Assembly (NCBI GenBank): GCA_016712535.1
Contig: JADJQW010000002.1
Location: 496,001 to 560,000 of the forward strand
Direction: 5' to 3'
Source of the DNA: Flavobacteriales bacterium
GTDB lineage: Bacteria; Bacteroidota; Bacteroidia; Flavobacteriales_F; PHOS-HE28
DNA: 64,000 nt
A program made the translations under genes and the position numbers. The notes under the pieces are model-generated. The model had not been told where the DNA came from, searched no databases, and saw only the letters and a program-made list of their open reading frames with translations. This document shows positions 16,733 through 24,733 of this stretch, piece by piece; position 1 is the stretch's first letter; each line of letters starts with the position of its first letter.

Positions 16733-17767
16733 ATGGATGCAGAAGCCGCGCACAGCCTGTACCGGATGCTCGTCGGCGACCGGTTCGCTTTCGTTTATGC
16801 GGGTTCCTTCGACGAGGGCCACACTGCCCAGCTGATCGTTCTGGGAGAGGCGGCTGCAGCGGTATCGGGCAGGCAGCGAACCCAGCGCCAGCGCTTGGCC
16901 TTCGTGATCGTGGAGGCCTATCAGAACATCACCCGGCATCGCGCCATGGCCGGTTCACGCGAATGCTCGTTCGCTGTTCGCGCACGCGCAGAGCGCGATG
17001 AGGTGGCAACCGTGAATCCATTGAGCTCCGAGGAGGCGGACGACCTCGATTCAGCGCTGCGCCGGTTGCGGGGCGCCACAACGGATCAATTGCGCGCGCT
17101 CTTCCTGGCACGGTTGAGCACCGGTGGGACCACCGCGCGTGGCGGCGCCGGACTGGGCCTGATTGAAATGGCGAGACGATCGGGTCAGGCGCTCGGGCAT
17201 CGCATCGTGCCCATCGATGCCCATCGCTCCCTGTTCGTGCTGCATGCAGCCCTTGCGCAACCTGGGGCCCGCACCGATGAAGAGTCGCAGGCCATCGATC
17301 ATGACCTCGAGCTCCATCAGCAGGCGATCGCCATGGGGCTGCTGGTTGCCATGCGTTTCGACGGCAACGCAGCAGCCCAGGAAACGCTCCTGCGGATCAT
17401 TGAGCGGGAGATCCCCGATGGCGTGGCATCCCGGCGCGCGGCGCAGGCATTCCTGGCTTCCGCTGCCTGGCTGCAGGAGCATGGCTTGATCGAAACGGCG
17501 CTTTTCTGCATCGGCAGCGAGCAGGGAAGGCCTGAGATGCGCGTGATCTGGACCGCGCCGCCGGCTGTCATGATGGAATTGACGGCAAGGACTTCATCCA
17601 TCGCGCGGCTCTCGCGATTCGAATTGGACCGGCTTTATCGATCAGCCGTGACCGCTGAATCAGGCTCGGCACCGGACCTCGGCATCATTGAACTGGCACG
17701 GATACAGAGGTCGCGATTGGCCATTGACCTGCTGGGGGCGGAGGCTTCGATCTCGATCCAGCTCTGA
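16733..17767 (+). CDS. SiaB-family (DUF6272) kinase-like protein with a second degenerate module
   Basis: The 344-residue protein has an N-terminal SiaB/DUF6272 module (about residues 15-172), a GHKL-type fold related to anti-sigma and partner-switch kinases. It has FVYAGSFDEGHTAQLIVLGE, an N-box-like FVIVEAYQNITRHRA (E61, N65) and the G-box TGGTTARGGAGLGLIEMARR (130-149). The C-terminal half (about 200-344) repeats the same outline, with a RRAAQAFLASAAWLQEHG helix and an ending PDLGIIELARIQRSRLAIDLL, but has lost the Asn and glycines needed for ATP. SiaB kinases phosphorylate SiaC to control diguanylate cyclase and biofilm formation. No SiaC gene is in the window. TATCTTGC at 16715-16722 may be its -7 box. 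Confidence 0.75.
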   Translation: MDAEAAHSLYRMLVGDRFAFVYAGSFDEGHTAQLIVLGEAAAAVSGRQRTQRQRLAFVIVEAYQNITRHRAMAGSRECSFAVRARAERDEVATVNPLSSEEADDLDSALRRLRGATTDQLRALFLARLSTGGTTARGGAGLGLIEMARRSGQALGHRIVPIDAHRSLFVLHAALAQPGARTDEESQAIDHDLELHQQAIAMGLLVAMRFDGNAAAQETLLRIIEREIPDGVASRRAAQAFLASAAWLQEHGLIETALFCIGSEQGRPEMRVIWTAPPAVMMELTARTSSIARLSRFELDRLYRSAVTAESGSAPDLGIIELARIQRSRLAIDLLGAEASISIQL

Positions 17768-17863
17768 CCGCCCGTATCGTGCACGACCGGCTGCCGTTGC
17801 TCGTGCAGGCACCGCCGCTTGGCAATCCTTCACAACCCGGGCGCACGGATCGGCATGCTGTTC

Positions 17864-17880
17864 GGGTTGATAGGGGAAAC
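17864..17880 (+). promoter_or_regulatory. Motif GGGTTGATAGGGGAAAC before the 44-residue gene
   Basis: This motif ends eight bases before the ATG at 17889. A near-identical copy (GGTTGATAAGGGAAAC, 24709-24724) ends nine bases before the TonB gene ATG at 24734. Matched sequence and spacing suggest a shared leader, operator or promoter element. I know of no named match. Confidence 0.4.
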
Positions 17881-17888
17881 CTGCGGCC

Positions 17889-18023
17889 ATGCTTTCCCTG
17901 TTGACAAGGATTTCACGCGCCTCCGGGCGCTTCGCGACCTGGTTCGATGCGCGCTTCGGTTGGTTCTTCACCAATGGCATGAAGCACCGCCAGGAGCGCT
18001 TGGAGCAACCGCTCAAAGCCTGA
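17889..18023 (+). CDS. Small 44-residue conserved-type protein
   Basis: A short frame runs from ATG at 17889 to TGA at 18021-18023. The product is basic and amphipathic and contains the string WFDARFGWFFTNGMKHRQE. I recall small Bacteroidota proteins of about 40 residues with the same GWFFTNG core, so it is probably real although shorter than usual cut-offs. Its function is unknown; aromatic residues suggest peripheral membrane binding. It is preceded by the GTTGATA motif at 17864 and overlaps the convergent aldehyde dehydrogenase end by 11 bases. Confidence 0.6.
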   Translation: MLSLLTRISRASGRFATWFDARFGWFFTNGMKHRQERLEQPLKA

Positions 18024-19455
18024 TGCAGATGTTCTTCGCTTCGGTGAAGAAGCGCAGCGCCTCTTCTCCGCCTTCACGGCCCACGCCGCTCTGCTTCATG
18101 CCGCCGAAGGGAGTGCGCAGGTCGCGCACCATCCAGCAGTTCACCCAAACGATGCCGGTGCGCAACGCGCGCGCAGCACGATGCGCGCGCTTCACGTCGC
18201 TGGTCCATACCACGCCTGCGAGCCCATAGCTTGAATCATTCGCGAGCTGCAGCCCGTGTGCTTCATTCTCGAAGGGCTGCAAGGTGACCACCGGCCCGAA
18301 GATCTCTTCTTGATTGGTGGCGCACGCTGGCCCAAGGCCCTCGATCACCGTGGGCGCGATGTACCAGCCATCCTTCAGGCGGCCCTCCAGCTGCACCCGT
18401 TCGCCGCCGCAGAGCACCGTGCCGCCTTCGGCCTGCGCTTGTGCGATATGCCCTAGCACCTTCCGCATGTGCGCCTCCGATACCACCGCGCCCAGGTCGC
18501 TTCCCGGGTCGGCCGGATCACCGACGCGCAAGGCCTTCACGCGCTTCACGAAGGCTTCCTTGAAGCGGTCATAGATGCTGCGCTCGATGAGGATGCGGCT
18601 GCCGCATAGGCAGATCTGCCCCTGGTTGGTGAAGCTGCTGCGCACGGTGGTGCTCAGCATGTCATCGAAATCGCAGTCGGCGAATACCAGCACAGGGTTC
18701 TTTCCGCCGAGCTCGAGGCTGAGCTTCTTGAAGAGGGGCGCCGCAACGCGTGCGATTTCGGCGCCGGTGCGCGTACCGCCGGTGAAGGAGATCGCGGTGA
18801 TCGACGGATGGGCGGTGATGGCAGCACCAACCTTCGGCCCTAGGCCATGCACGATGTTGAGCACGCCAGGCGGGATGCCCGCTTCGCCGCACAATTGGCT
18901 CAAGAGGAAAGCGGTCATGGGCGTGACCTCGCTAGGCTTCGCTACCACGGTGTTCCCAGCGGCCAGGGCGGGCGCGATCTTCCACGTGAACAGGTAGAGC
19001 GGGAGGTTCCATGGGCTGATGCAGCCGACCACGCCGATGGCCTGGCGCTCGGTGTAGTTCACTGCCACATCATCCATCACATGCGCTTCCGTGCCGAAGT
19101 GGAGAATGGCCGTTGCGAAGAAGCGGAGGTTCGAGACCGCACGCGGGATATCCACCTTGCGCGCCAGGTGAACGGGTTTGCCGTTGTCCCGGCTCTCGGC
19201 CAGTGCGAAGCGCTCGAGGTCGCGCTCGATCAATTCCGCCAGTTTGAGCATGGCGTTGCTTCGCCCTTCGCGACCGAGCGCACGCCAGGCCGGAAGCGCG
19301 GTTTGCGCGGCTTCGGTCGCTGCGCGCACATCCTGCTCATCGCCATCCGGGATCAATGCATACACCGCGCCGGTGGCCGGGTCGTGGTTGTGCAGCCATG
19401 CACCACCGGTGGCCGGGCGCAGCTCGCCGCCGATAAGGTTGAGGACACGCTCCAT
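18013..19455 (-). CDS. Aldehyde dehydrogenase, ALDH8 / 2-hydroxy- or 2-aminomuconic semialdehyde dehydrogenase type
   Basis: The 480-residue NAD-dependent dehydrogenase has the cofactor segment GVVGCISPWNLPLYLFTWKI, the general base Glu in LSLELGGKNPVLVF, the nucleophilic Cys in FTNQGQICLCGSR and the ending WVNCWMVRDLRTPFGGMKQS followed by GVGREGG. That last segment is diagnostic for the ALDH8/muconic semialdehyde branch used in catechol meta-cleavage and in kynurenine/3-hydroxyanthranilate breakdown. The RidA-like gene at 3.85-4.26 kb could deaminate the product, which suggests scattered genes of one pathway; no dioxygenase is in the window. The substrate is inferred. Confidence 0.88.
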   Translation of the reverse strand: MERVLNLIGGELRPATGGAWLHNHDPATGAVYALIPDGDEQDVRAATEAAQTALPAWRALGREGRSNAMLKLAELIERDLERFALAESRDNGKPVHLARKVDIPRAVSNLRFFATAILHFGTEAHVMDDVAVNYTERQAIGVVGCISPWNLPLYLFTWKIAPALAAGNTVVAKPSEVTPMTAFLLSQLCGEAGIPPGVLNIVHGLGPKVGAAITAHPSITAISFTGGTRTGAEIARVAAPLFKKLSLELGGKNPVLVFADCDFDDMLSTTVRSSFTNQGQICLCGSRILIERSIYDRFKEAFVKRVKALRVGDPADPGSDLGAVVSEAHMRKVLGHIAQAQAEGGTVLCGGERVQLEGRLKDGWYIAPTVIEGLGPACATNQEEIFGPVVTLQPFENEAHGLQLANDSSYGLAGVVWTSDVKRAHRAARALRTGIVWVNCWMVRDLRTPFGGMKQSGVGREGGEEALRFFTEAKNICIRL

Positions 19456-19569
19456 GCGTGGCCGAAGGTAGTTGGGCGAGCACGGTTCCTCCGGTCATGC
19501 ACACCCGTGCGTGGGCTTTCCGGTTCGCACCGCGTCCTCGGCAATGGGCTCAGGCCCTAAGATCGCGCC

Positions 19570-21900
19570 GTGCGGCGAATCCTCTTCTTCTGCGCGGCCG
19601 TCTCCGCATCGTCCTGTGCTGCAGCGCAGGAACCGTTCGGCGTGGTCAGGGGAACGGTGCGCGATGCCGTATCCGGAGCGCCGCTGCCCCATGCCGCGGT
19701 GGTGGTGGAGCGCACGCAACCGCAGGTCGGCGCGGCCTCGGATAGCCTTGGTTCATTCGTCATTCCGCAAGTGCCCGTGGGCTTATGGTCCGTAAAGGCC
19801 AGCATGGTGGGCTATGAAGCGGGGTCGGTGCACGAGGTGTGGGTGCGCAGCGGGAAAGAGTCGGTGCTGGAGTTCGTGCTCAGCCCGGCGCGCGTGGAAT
19901 TGCAGCCTGTTGAGGTCGATCTTGTTGATCGTTGGCAGGTAGCCCATGCCGGCGTGCGCTTGTTCACGGTGGAGCAGGGCTTGCGCTACCCGGCCATGTT
20001 CCAGGATCCCGCGCGCATGCTGACCGCTACACCGGGCGTTGCCGCGCCGAACGACCAGGCCAATCATCTGATGGTGCGCGGCAACGGTCCACTGGCGAGC
20101 ACCTGGCTCCTTGAAGGGGCTGAGATGGTGAGCCCGAATCATCTGGGCAACGCAGGCACCGCGAGCGATCTGCCCACGCTGACCGGAGGAGGTGTGAGCA
20201 TCCTGAGCGCGCAGATGCTCGGGCCTTCGAGCTTCCGCACCGGATCGATGCCCGCAAGTCACGGCAATGCGCTCGGGGGCATCACGGATCTTTCGCTAAG
20301 GCAAGGCAACGCACGAGAGCGTGAGTGGACCGTGCAGGCGGGCCTGATCGGCATTGATTTGAGCACTGAGGGCCCGATCACGAAGAGCGGGAAGGACTTC
20401 CACCTGGTGAATTACCGGTACAGCACCTTGGGCCTGCTGAGCGCCATGGGTGTCGATATCGGCGATGAGGCCATCAATTTCCAGGATCTTTCCTTTCATG
20501 CCGGTTCGCGCATCGGTGAGCGGGGCGAATGGCGCGCATTCGGACTGGGCGGCGTCAGCAGCAACGTGTTCGAGGCGAAGCCCGACTCCGCGCAGTGGGA
20601 GTTCGACAAGGACTCGCGCGACATCACCTATGCCAGCAGCATGGGTGCCTTGGGCGCCACGTTGAAGCTGCCTTTGGGCCAGCGTTCCTCGATGCGCGCC
20701 ACAGCTTTGTGGAGCGGGGCTTATCAGGAACGCTCCGAGTCTGAGAAGGACACCGCTGCATTGGCGCCGTGGCGCGACTTCGCGAGCCTCTATGAGCGTA
20801 AGCTGAGCTTTGTCGCCGCGGCAGAGGGTCCGCTGGGCAAACGGCTGCATTGCACAGCGGGAGGCAGCGCCATGGAGCGCATGCTGGTGAATGTGCTGGC
20901 CGATACCGCTCAGGGTTGGTTGCTCCGGCCCTTCGCACAGGTGCGTGCAACACTGCCTGGTAATTTCGTGGCAACGGTCGGCATGGGATACAGCCACTTC
21001 ACATACAATGGGAGCGGCTTGCTGGAGCCGCGCATCGATGTGCTCAAGGCAATACGAGGAAAAGGAGCTTTGCTGCTCAGTGCAGGTGTGCGCGGACAAT
21101 TGCCCCAGCAGGCTGTGATCAACCTCTCGGATCTTTCATCGGCATCCACCGCGATGGGCGTGCCGGACAACCGTGCACTCGGATTCCAGCGCAGCGAGGA
21201 CCTCACGGTTGGATACGAGCATCGGGTCAACTACTACACATCCTTGCGTGCTGAGGCCTACGGCCAGCGGATCACCGGAGTACCAGTGACGTGGCCTGGA
21301 TTCAATGGGGTCACAGGCATTGAAGAGCTGCTCACCAATGCGTGGGATGAGCCGCAATACCTGCCCATGGAAGCCACCGCGGAGAACCGCAACCTGGGCA
21401 TTGAAATCTCCGTGAAGCAAGCCATGAGCAAGGGTTTCTATTGGCTGTTGAATGGCAGTGCGTTCCGCAGCACCACCATTTCGAATGGCATTGAGCGGCG
21501 TGCGCGTTGGGATGCTGGATGGACGGCCAATGCCATGGCCGGCAAGGAGTGGAGCAGAACGAACGATGACCGGGTGCGCACTTTTGGGGTCGGACTCCGA
21601 GCGGCAGGGGCGGGCGGCCTGCGTTACACGCCCTTCGAGGCGCAGTGGCGGTCGGGCCATTGGGCCTTCATCCCCGGAGAACCATATTCGGCCCGGTTGC
21701 ACGACATGTACCGCATCGACCTTCGCGTGTACCTGAAGCGCGATCGAAACGGACGCACCGGGCTTTGGGCGATTGATGTGCAGAACGCGGCCAACATGCG
21801 CAATGAAGCGTACAAAGCCTTTGATTTCCGCCAAGGCGAGACCATCACGCGCTATCAGCTCGGCCTCATCCCCAATCTCAGTTACCGCGTCGAATTCTGA
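19570..21900 (+). CDS. TonB-dependent outer membrane receptor with carboxypeptidase-like N-domain
   Basis: The 776-residue protein has a signal peptide (about 1-19), a CarboxypepD_reg-like beta-sandwich (GVVRGTVRDAVSGAPLPHAA, about residues 25-105), a plug domain (ARMLTATPGVAAPNDQANHL and the MVRGNGPLASTWLLEGAEM strand) and a beta-barrel rich in alternating aromatic residues. Translation starts at GTG 19570. It would import a ligand across the outer membrane using TonB energy. No SusD partner follows; instead the small TMEM220 gene is six bases on. The ligand is unknown. Confidence 0.88.
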   Translation: MRRILFFCAAVSASSCAAAQEPFGVVRGTVRDAVSGAPLPHAAVVVERTQPQVGAASDSLGSFVIPQVPVGLWSVKASMVGYEAGSVHEVWVRSGKESVLEFVLSPARVELQPVEVDLVDRWQVAHAGVRLFTVEQGLRYPAMFQDPARMLTATPGVAAPNDQANHLMVRGNGPLASTWLLEGAEMVSPNHLGNAGTASDLPTLTGGGVSILSAQMLGPSSFRTGSMPASHGNALGGITDLSLRQGNAREREWTVQAGLIGIDLSTEGPITKSGKDFHLVNYRYSTLGLLSAMGVDIGDEAINFQDLSFHAGSRIGERGEWRAFGLGGVSSNVFEAKPDSAQWEFDKDSRDITYASSMGALGATLKLPLGQRSSMRATALWSGAYQERSESEKDTAALAPWRDFASLYERKLSFVAAAEGPLGKRLHCTAGGSAMERMLVNVLADTAQGWLLRPFAQVRATLPGNFVATVGMGYSHFTYNGSGLLEPRIDVLKAIRGKGALLLSAGVRGQLPQQAVINLSDLSSASTAMGVPDNRALGFQRSEDLTVGYEHRVNYYTSLRAEAYGQRITGVPVTWPGFNGVTGIEELLTNAWDEPQYLPMEATAENRNLGIEISVKQAMSKGFYWLLNGSAFRSTTISNGIERRARWDAGWTANAMAGKEWSRTNDDRVRTFGVGLRAAGAGGLRYTPFEAQWRSGHWAFIPGEPYSARLHDMYRIDLRVYLKRDRNGRTGLWAIDVQNAANMRNEAYKAFDFRQGETITRYQLGLIPNLSYRVEF

Positions 21901-21905
21901 GCAGC

Positions 21906-22289
21906 ATGAAGATCCTCTACGGCACGCTCGCAGTCCTGTTCTTCGTCTTCACGGGTCTCCAATACAATGACCCGGATCCCTTGCCATGGATGATTGCGTA
22001 CGCGGGCGTTGCCACCCTCTGCGCTTTGGCTGCCTTCGGCGGCTACTTCAAATGGGCCACCATCGTGATCACAGCAGCACTCGGCATCTGGATGCTCGCG
22101 CTGCTGCCCGGGGTGATCGGGTGGGTGGCCGATGGCATGCCGAGCATCATTGGCGCCATGAAAGCGGAGACGCCTTACATCGAGTCAACACGCGAGTTCG
22201 GCGGATTGCTGATCGCCATCATCGTGCTGTTGCATTTGCTGCGGGCGGCTATCCGCAAATCGAAGGAGTCAGCGGCGCAGCCCCATTGA
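21906..22289 (+). CDS. TMEM220-family small membrane protein
   Basis: The 127-residue protein has four hydrophobic segments and the family hallmark LQYNDPDPLPWMIAYAG near the N-terminus, as in transmembrane protein 220 and its bacterial relatives. Function is unknown. It starts six bases after the TonB receptor stop, so the two are probably co-transcribed. The C-terminal tail is charged and cytoplasmic by the look of its Lys/Arg content. Confidence 0.8.
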   Translation: MKILYGTLAVLFFVFTGLQYNDPDPLPWMIAYAGVATLCALAAFGGYFKWATIVITAALGIWMLALLPGVIGWVADGMPSIIGAMKAETPYIESTREFGGLLIAIIVLLHLLRAAIRKSKESAAQPH

Positions 22290-22425
22290 CCAGAAAATCG
22301 AAAGGCCCCCACTTGCGTGAGAGCCCTCCGACCCCTTGTTGCGCTGTTCAGAGAACCAAAACCAAACCTCCTAGACAGCTCGATCAATATGATGTCGCTC
22401 CGGAGAGCGCGCCGCGCGTTTGCTG
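22290..22425 (-). ncRNA. Candidate small RNA, 6S-like architecture
   Basis: On the minus strand a perfect -7 box (TACTTTTG, 22432-22439) is followed by about 135 bases with no credible start codon or frame, then an intrinsic terminator (22304-22325 plus a U-rich tail to 22290). A long-range stem, 22401-22408 (GCUCUCCG) with 22323-22330 (CGGAGGGC), encloses large single-stranded bulges and an apical stem, 22375-22379 (GCUGU) with 22343-22347 (ACAGC). Closing stem, open bulge and apical stem is the layout of 6S RNA, and a 6S-Flavo motif is known from this class. The closing stem and terminator share bases 22323-22325, so they may be alternative folds. Identity as 6S is inference. Confidence 0.5.
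22304..22325 (-). terminator. Intrinsic terminator of the candidate small RNA
   Basis: On the minus strand a 9-bp stem (two G-U pairs) with a GCAA tetraloop is followed by TTTCGATTTTCT. The wobble pairs and U tract exist only on the minus strand, so it serves the leftward transcript. Confidence 0.7.
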
Positions 22426-22431
22426 ACGACG

Positions 22432-22439
22432 CAAAAGTA
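22432..22439 (-). promoter_or_regulatory. -7 box TACTTTTG for the candidate small RNA
   Basis: This is a perfect match to TAnnTTTG on the minus strand, with no protein-coding start downstream. It predicts transcription starting near 22425. Confidence 0.6.
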
Positions 22440-22470
22440 CCGGCATGCCCAGGGTCACTTGTGAAGGCCG

Positions 22471-22500
22471 CGTCAATGAACGTTAAAGACCGTTAACCGC
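22471..22500 (+). promoter_or_regulatory. Three direct repeats CGTyAA at exact 10-base spacing
   Basis: CGTCAA (22471), CGTTAA (22481) and CGTTAA (22491) lie one helical turn apart, 35-65 bases before the histidine kinase start and just upstream of its -7 box. OmpR-family regulators bind tandem half-sites with 10-11-base period, so this is a candidate site for autoregulation by the response regulator encoded here. A 7-bp hairpin (22497-22503 with 22509-22515) overlaps the last repeat. Confidence 0.5.
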
Positions 22501-22521
22501 CTGCATCACAGGCGGGCACAC

Positions 22522-22529
22522 TAGTTTCG
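22522..22529 (+). promoter_or_regulatory. -7 box TAGTTTCG for the two-component operon
   Basis: TAGTTTCG fits the local variant TAnnTTCG and ends five bases before the kinase ATG at 22535, giving a nearly leaderless mRNA. Confidence 0.5.
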
Positions 22530-22534
22530 CTCGC

Positions 22535-23992
22535 ATGGAGAAGCGCAGCATCACCGTGATGCTTGTAGCGATCGTGGTGGCACTGGCTGGCCTGCTGGTG
22601 ATCCAAGCCGCTTGGATGCGCGAGACCATCCGCTTGCGCGAAGAGCAGTTCGAGCAGAATGTGGTGCATGCGCTGCAGCGCGTGAGCGACCGCCTCGAGG
22701 GCATCGAGCGGATGCGTGAGCTCAAAGGCCATCGAAAGGGACGGCGCATCCTTGCCCGGCTCGATTCGCTGCGCGCCGCAGCGCTCAGGAATCAAAGCGC
22801 GGGCAGCATACAGGAAGGCTTGCTCTCGGCCGAAGGCGAGGCGGACTTGGTGCTTTATCCCGCGACGATGGACGATGATGCGCAGTATGAGGCCATGATC
22901 TCTGACCTGGTGCGTGGCATCATGGCCAGTGAACCAGCGCGGGACATCCGGAGGCGCGTAGACCCCGTGGCCCTGGACAGCATGCTGAAGCAGGAGCTCG
23001 ACGGCCTTGGCGTGGAGGGCGGCGCGCGCTGGGCCGTATTCTCGGTGAAAGGGAAGGCCGTTCCCGGCTTGGCCATGCCCGACAGCGCGAGCGCCATGCT
23101 GAAGCAGCCTCCGTTCCGTGCTCGTTTGTTCCGGCACGACCTCGCGGGCGCTGAGCACTACCTGCATCTCGATGCGGCATTGTCGCGCTCCACATTGCTC
23201 AAAGGCGCTTGGCCCATGCTGCTCGTCTCAACACTGTTCGCAGCCATCATCGCCACGGCCTTCATCTTCACGATCCGGACCGTGCTGAGGCAGAAGCGGC
23301 TCAATGATATCCGAAAGGACCTGGTGAACAACCTCACGCATGAGCTCAAGACCCCCATCAGCACCATAGGCCTGGCCTGTGAAGCTCTTGCCGATCCATC
23401 GATACCGCGCACGGATGAGCAGGTGCGCACATTCACCGCCATGATCCGGGACGAGAACAAGCGGCTGGGCGCCTTGGTCGAGAACGTGCTGCAGAGCGCT
23501 GTGGAGGATAGCGGAAGGATGGTCATGAAGCTCGTTGACCTCGACCTTCACGCGGTGATCGGCGAAGTGGTCCGCAGCAGCGCCATGCAAGTGAGCCGGC
23601 GGGATGGCCGGATCGAGACCGACCTTGCTGCGGAGCTGCATCGCGTGAAGGCCGACCGCATCCACATGACGAACCTGCTCTACAACCTCATCGACAACGC
23701 GGTGAAGTACTGTGAGAAAGAGCCGCGCGTGCGCATCGCTACCCGCAGCGATGACGAGGGCATCACCGTGAGCGTATCCGACAATGGGATCGGAATACCG
23801 GCCAGCGAGCAGCGCAAGATCTTCGACCGCTTGTACCGGGTGCCTACGGGGAACCTGCATAACGCCAAAGGCTTCGGTCTGGGGTTGAGCTATGTGAAGA
23901 GCGTGATCGATCGCCACAAAGGCCGCATCCGGGTCGAGAGCGCAGTTGGACAAGGAAGCACCTTCAGCATTTACCTACCCTTTCACGCATGA
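22535..23992 (+). CDS. Sensor histidine kinase
   Basis: The 485-residue membrane kinase has helices at about residues 7-25 and 226-248 flanking a periplasmic sensor of about 200 residues with no recognised ligand fold. The HisKA box LVNNLTHELKTPISTIGLAC places the phospho-accepting His at H269. The HATPase has an N-box (NLLYNLIDNAVKYCEKEP), G1 (VSVSDNGIGIPASE), an F-box (IFDRLYRVPTGN) and G2 (GFGLGLSYVKSVI). Its stop overlaps the response regulator start (ATGA), so the pair is translated together. The signal is unknown. Confidence 0.93.
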   Translation: MEKRSITVMLVAIVVALAGLLVIQAAWMRETIRLREEQFEQNVVHALQRVSDRLEGIERMRELKGHRKGRRILARLDSLRAAALRNQSAGSIQEGLLSAEGEADLVLYPATMDDDAQYEAMISDLVRGIMASEPARDIRRRVDPVALDSMLKQELDGLGVEGGARWAVFSVKGKAVPGLAMPDSASAMLKQPPFRARLFRHDLAGAEHYLHLDAALSRSTLLKGAWPMLLVSTLFAAIIATAFIFTIRTVLRQKRLNDIRKDLVNNLTHELKTPISTIGLACEALADPSIPRTDEQVRTFTAMIRDENKRLGALVENVLQSAVEDSGRMVMKLVDLDLHAVIGEVVRSSAMQVSRRDGRIETDLAAELHRVKADRIHMTNLLYNLIDNAVKYCEKEPRVRIATRSDDEGITVSVSDNGIGIPASEQRKIFDRLYRVPTGNLHNAKGFGLGLSYVKSVIDRHKGRIRVESAVGQGSTFSIYLPFHA

Positions 23993-24693
23993 CCAGTCTC
24001 GCACGGCTCCTCGTTGTTGAGGACGACCCCAACCTGGGCAGCCTGCTCAGCAGCTATCTGCAGGCACGCGGCTATGAAGCCGACCTGAGAACGGATGGGC
24101 AGCAGGGCGCCATGGCTTTCGGGAAAGGCAAGTACGACCTGATCCTGCTTGATGTGATGATGCCCTTGAAGGATGGATTCACGCTGGCGAAGGAGATACG
24201 CGCCAAGGATCCAGACGTGCCTATCATCTTCCTCACCGCTAAGAGCATGAAGCAGGATACCCTCGCCGGATTCCAGAGCGGTGCCGATGATTACATCACC
24301 AAGCCCTTCGGCATGGAGGAGCTCCTGCTCCGCATCAGCGCTGTACTGCGCCGCACCAAGGGCGCAGAGCCGCTTCCCGAAGAGCCCGCCCTTTACCGCT
24401 TCAGCCAGTCGGAGCTCGACCATCGCAAGCAGGTGCTGCGAACCCCCGCCGGGGAACGCCGCCTCACCACCAAGGAGAACGAATTGTTACGGCTCCTGTG
24501 CGTGAACCGCAACCAAGTTCTTGAGCGCACCGTGGCCCTGAACCAGGTCTGGGGCAACGACAGCTATTTCAATGGCCGCAGCATGGATGTGTACATCGCC
24601 AAGCTGCGCAAGTACCTGAAAGAGGACCCCGCCACCGAGATCATCAATATACACGGCAAAGGATTCCGCATGGTTGCGCCTGACGCGCAATGA
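23989..24693 (+). CDS. OmpR/PhoB-family response regulator
   Basis: The 234-residue protein has a receiver domain with the acidic pocket VVEDDPN, phospho-acceptor D55 in YDLILLDVMMPLKDGF, the switch Thr in IIFLTAKS and a Lys in YITKPFGMEELLLR. A winged-helix DNA-binding domain follows (RRLTTKENELLRLLCVNRNQ, SMDVYIAKLRKYL, IINIHGKGFRMV). It pairs with the kinase by a four-base overlap. The repeat at 22471-22500 is a likely target. Confidence 0.94.
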   Translation: MTSLARLLVVEDDPNLGSLLSSYLQARGYEADLRTDGQQGAMAFGKGKYDLILLDVMMPLKDGFTLAKEIRAKDPDVPIIFLTAKSMKQDTLAGFQSGADDYITKPFGMEELLLRISAVLRRTKGAEPLPEEPALYRFSQSELDHRKQVLRTPAGERRLTTKENELLRLLCVNRNQVLERTVALNQVWGNDSYFNGRSMDVYIAKLRKYLKEDPATEIINIHGKGFRMVAPDAQ

Positions 24694-24708
24694 TCCGCGG
24701 GCGCCTGC

Positions 24709-24724
24709 GGTTGATAAGGGAAAC
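24709..24724 (+). promoter_or_regulatory. Motif GGTTGATAAGGGAAAC before the TonB gene
   Basis: This is the second copy of the motif at 17864-17880; it ends nine bases before the ATG at 24734. Shared sequence and position argue against chance, but the factor is unknown. Confidence 0.4.
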
Positions 24725-24733
24725 ACCCTTGTC

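Noticed and set aside
22175..22387. A small minus-strand peptide inside the candidate small RNA
   Set aside because: It would run through the terminator into TMEM220 and has no start signal; the RNA structure explains the sequence better.
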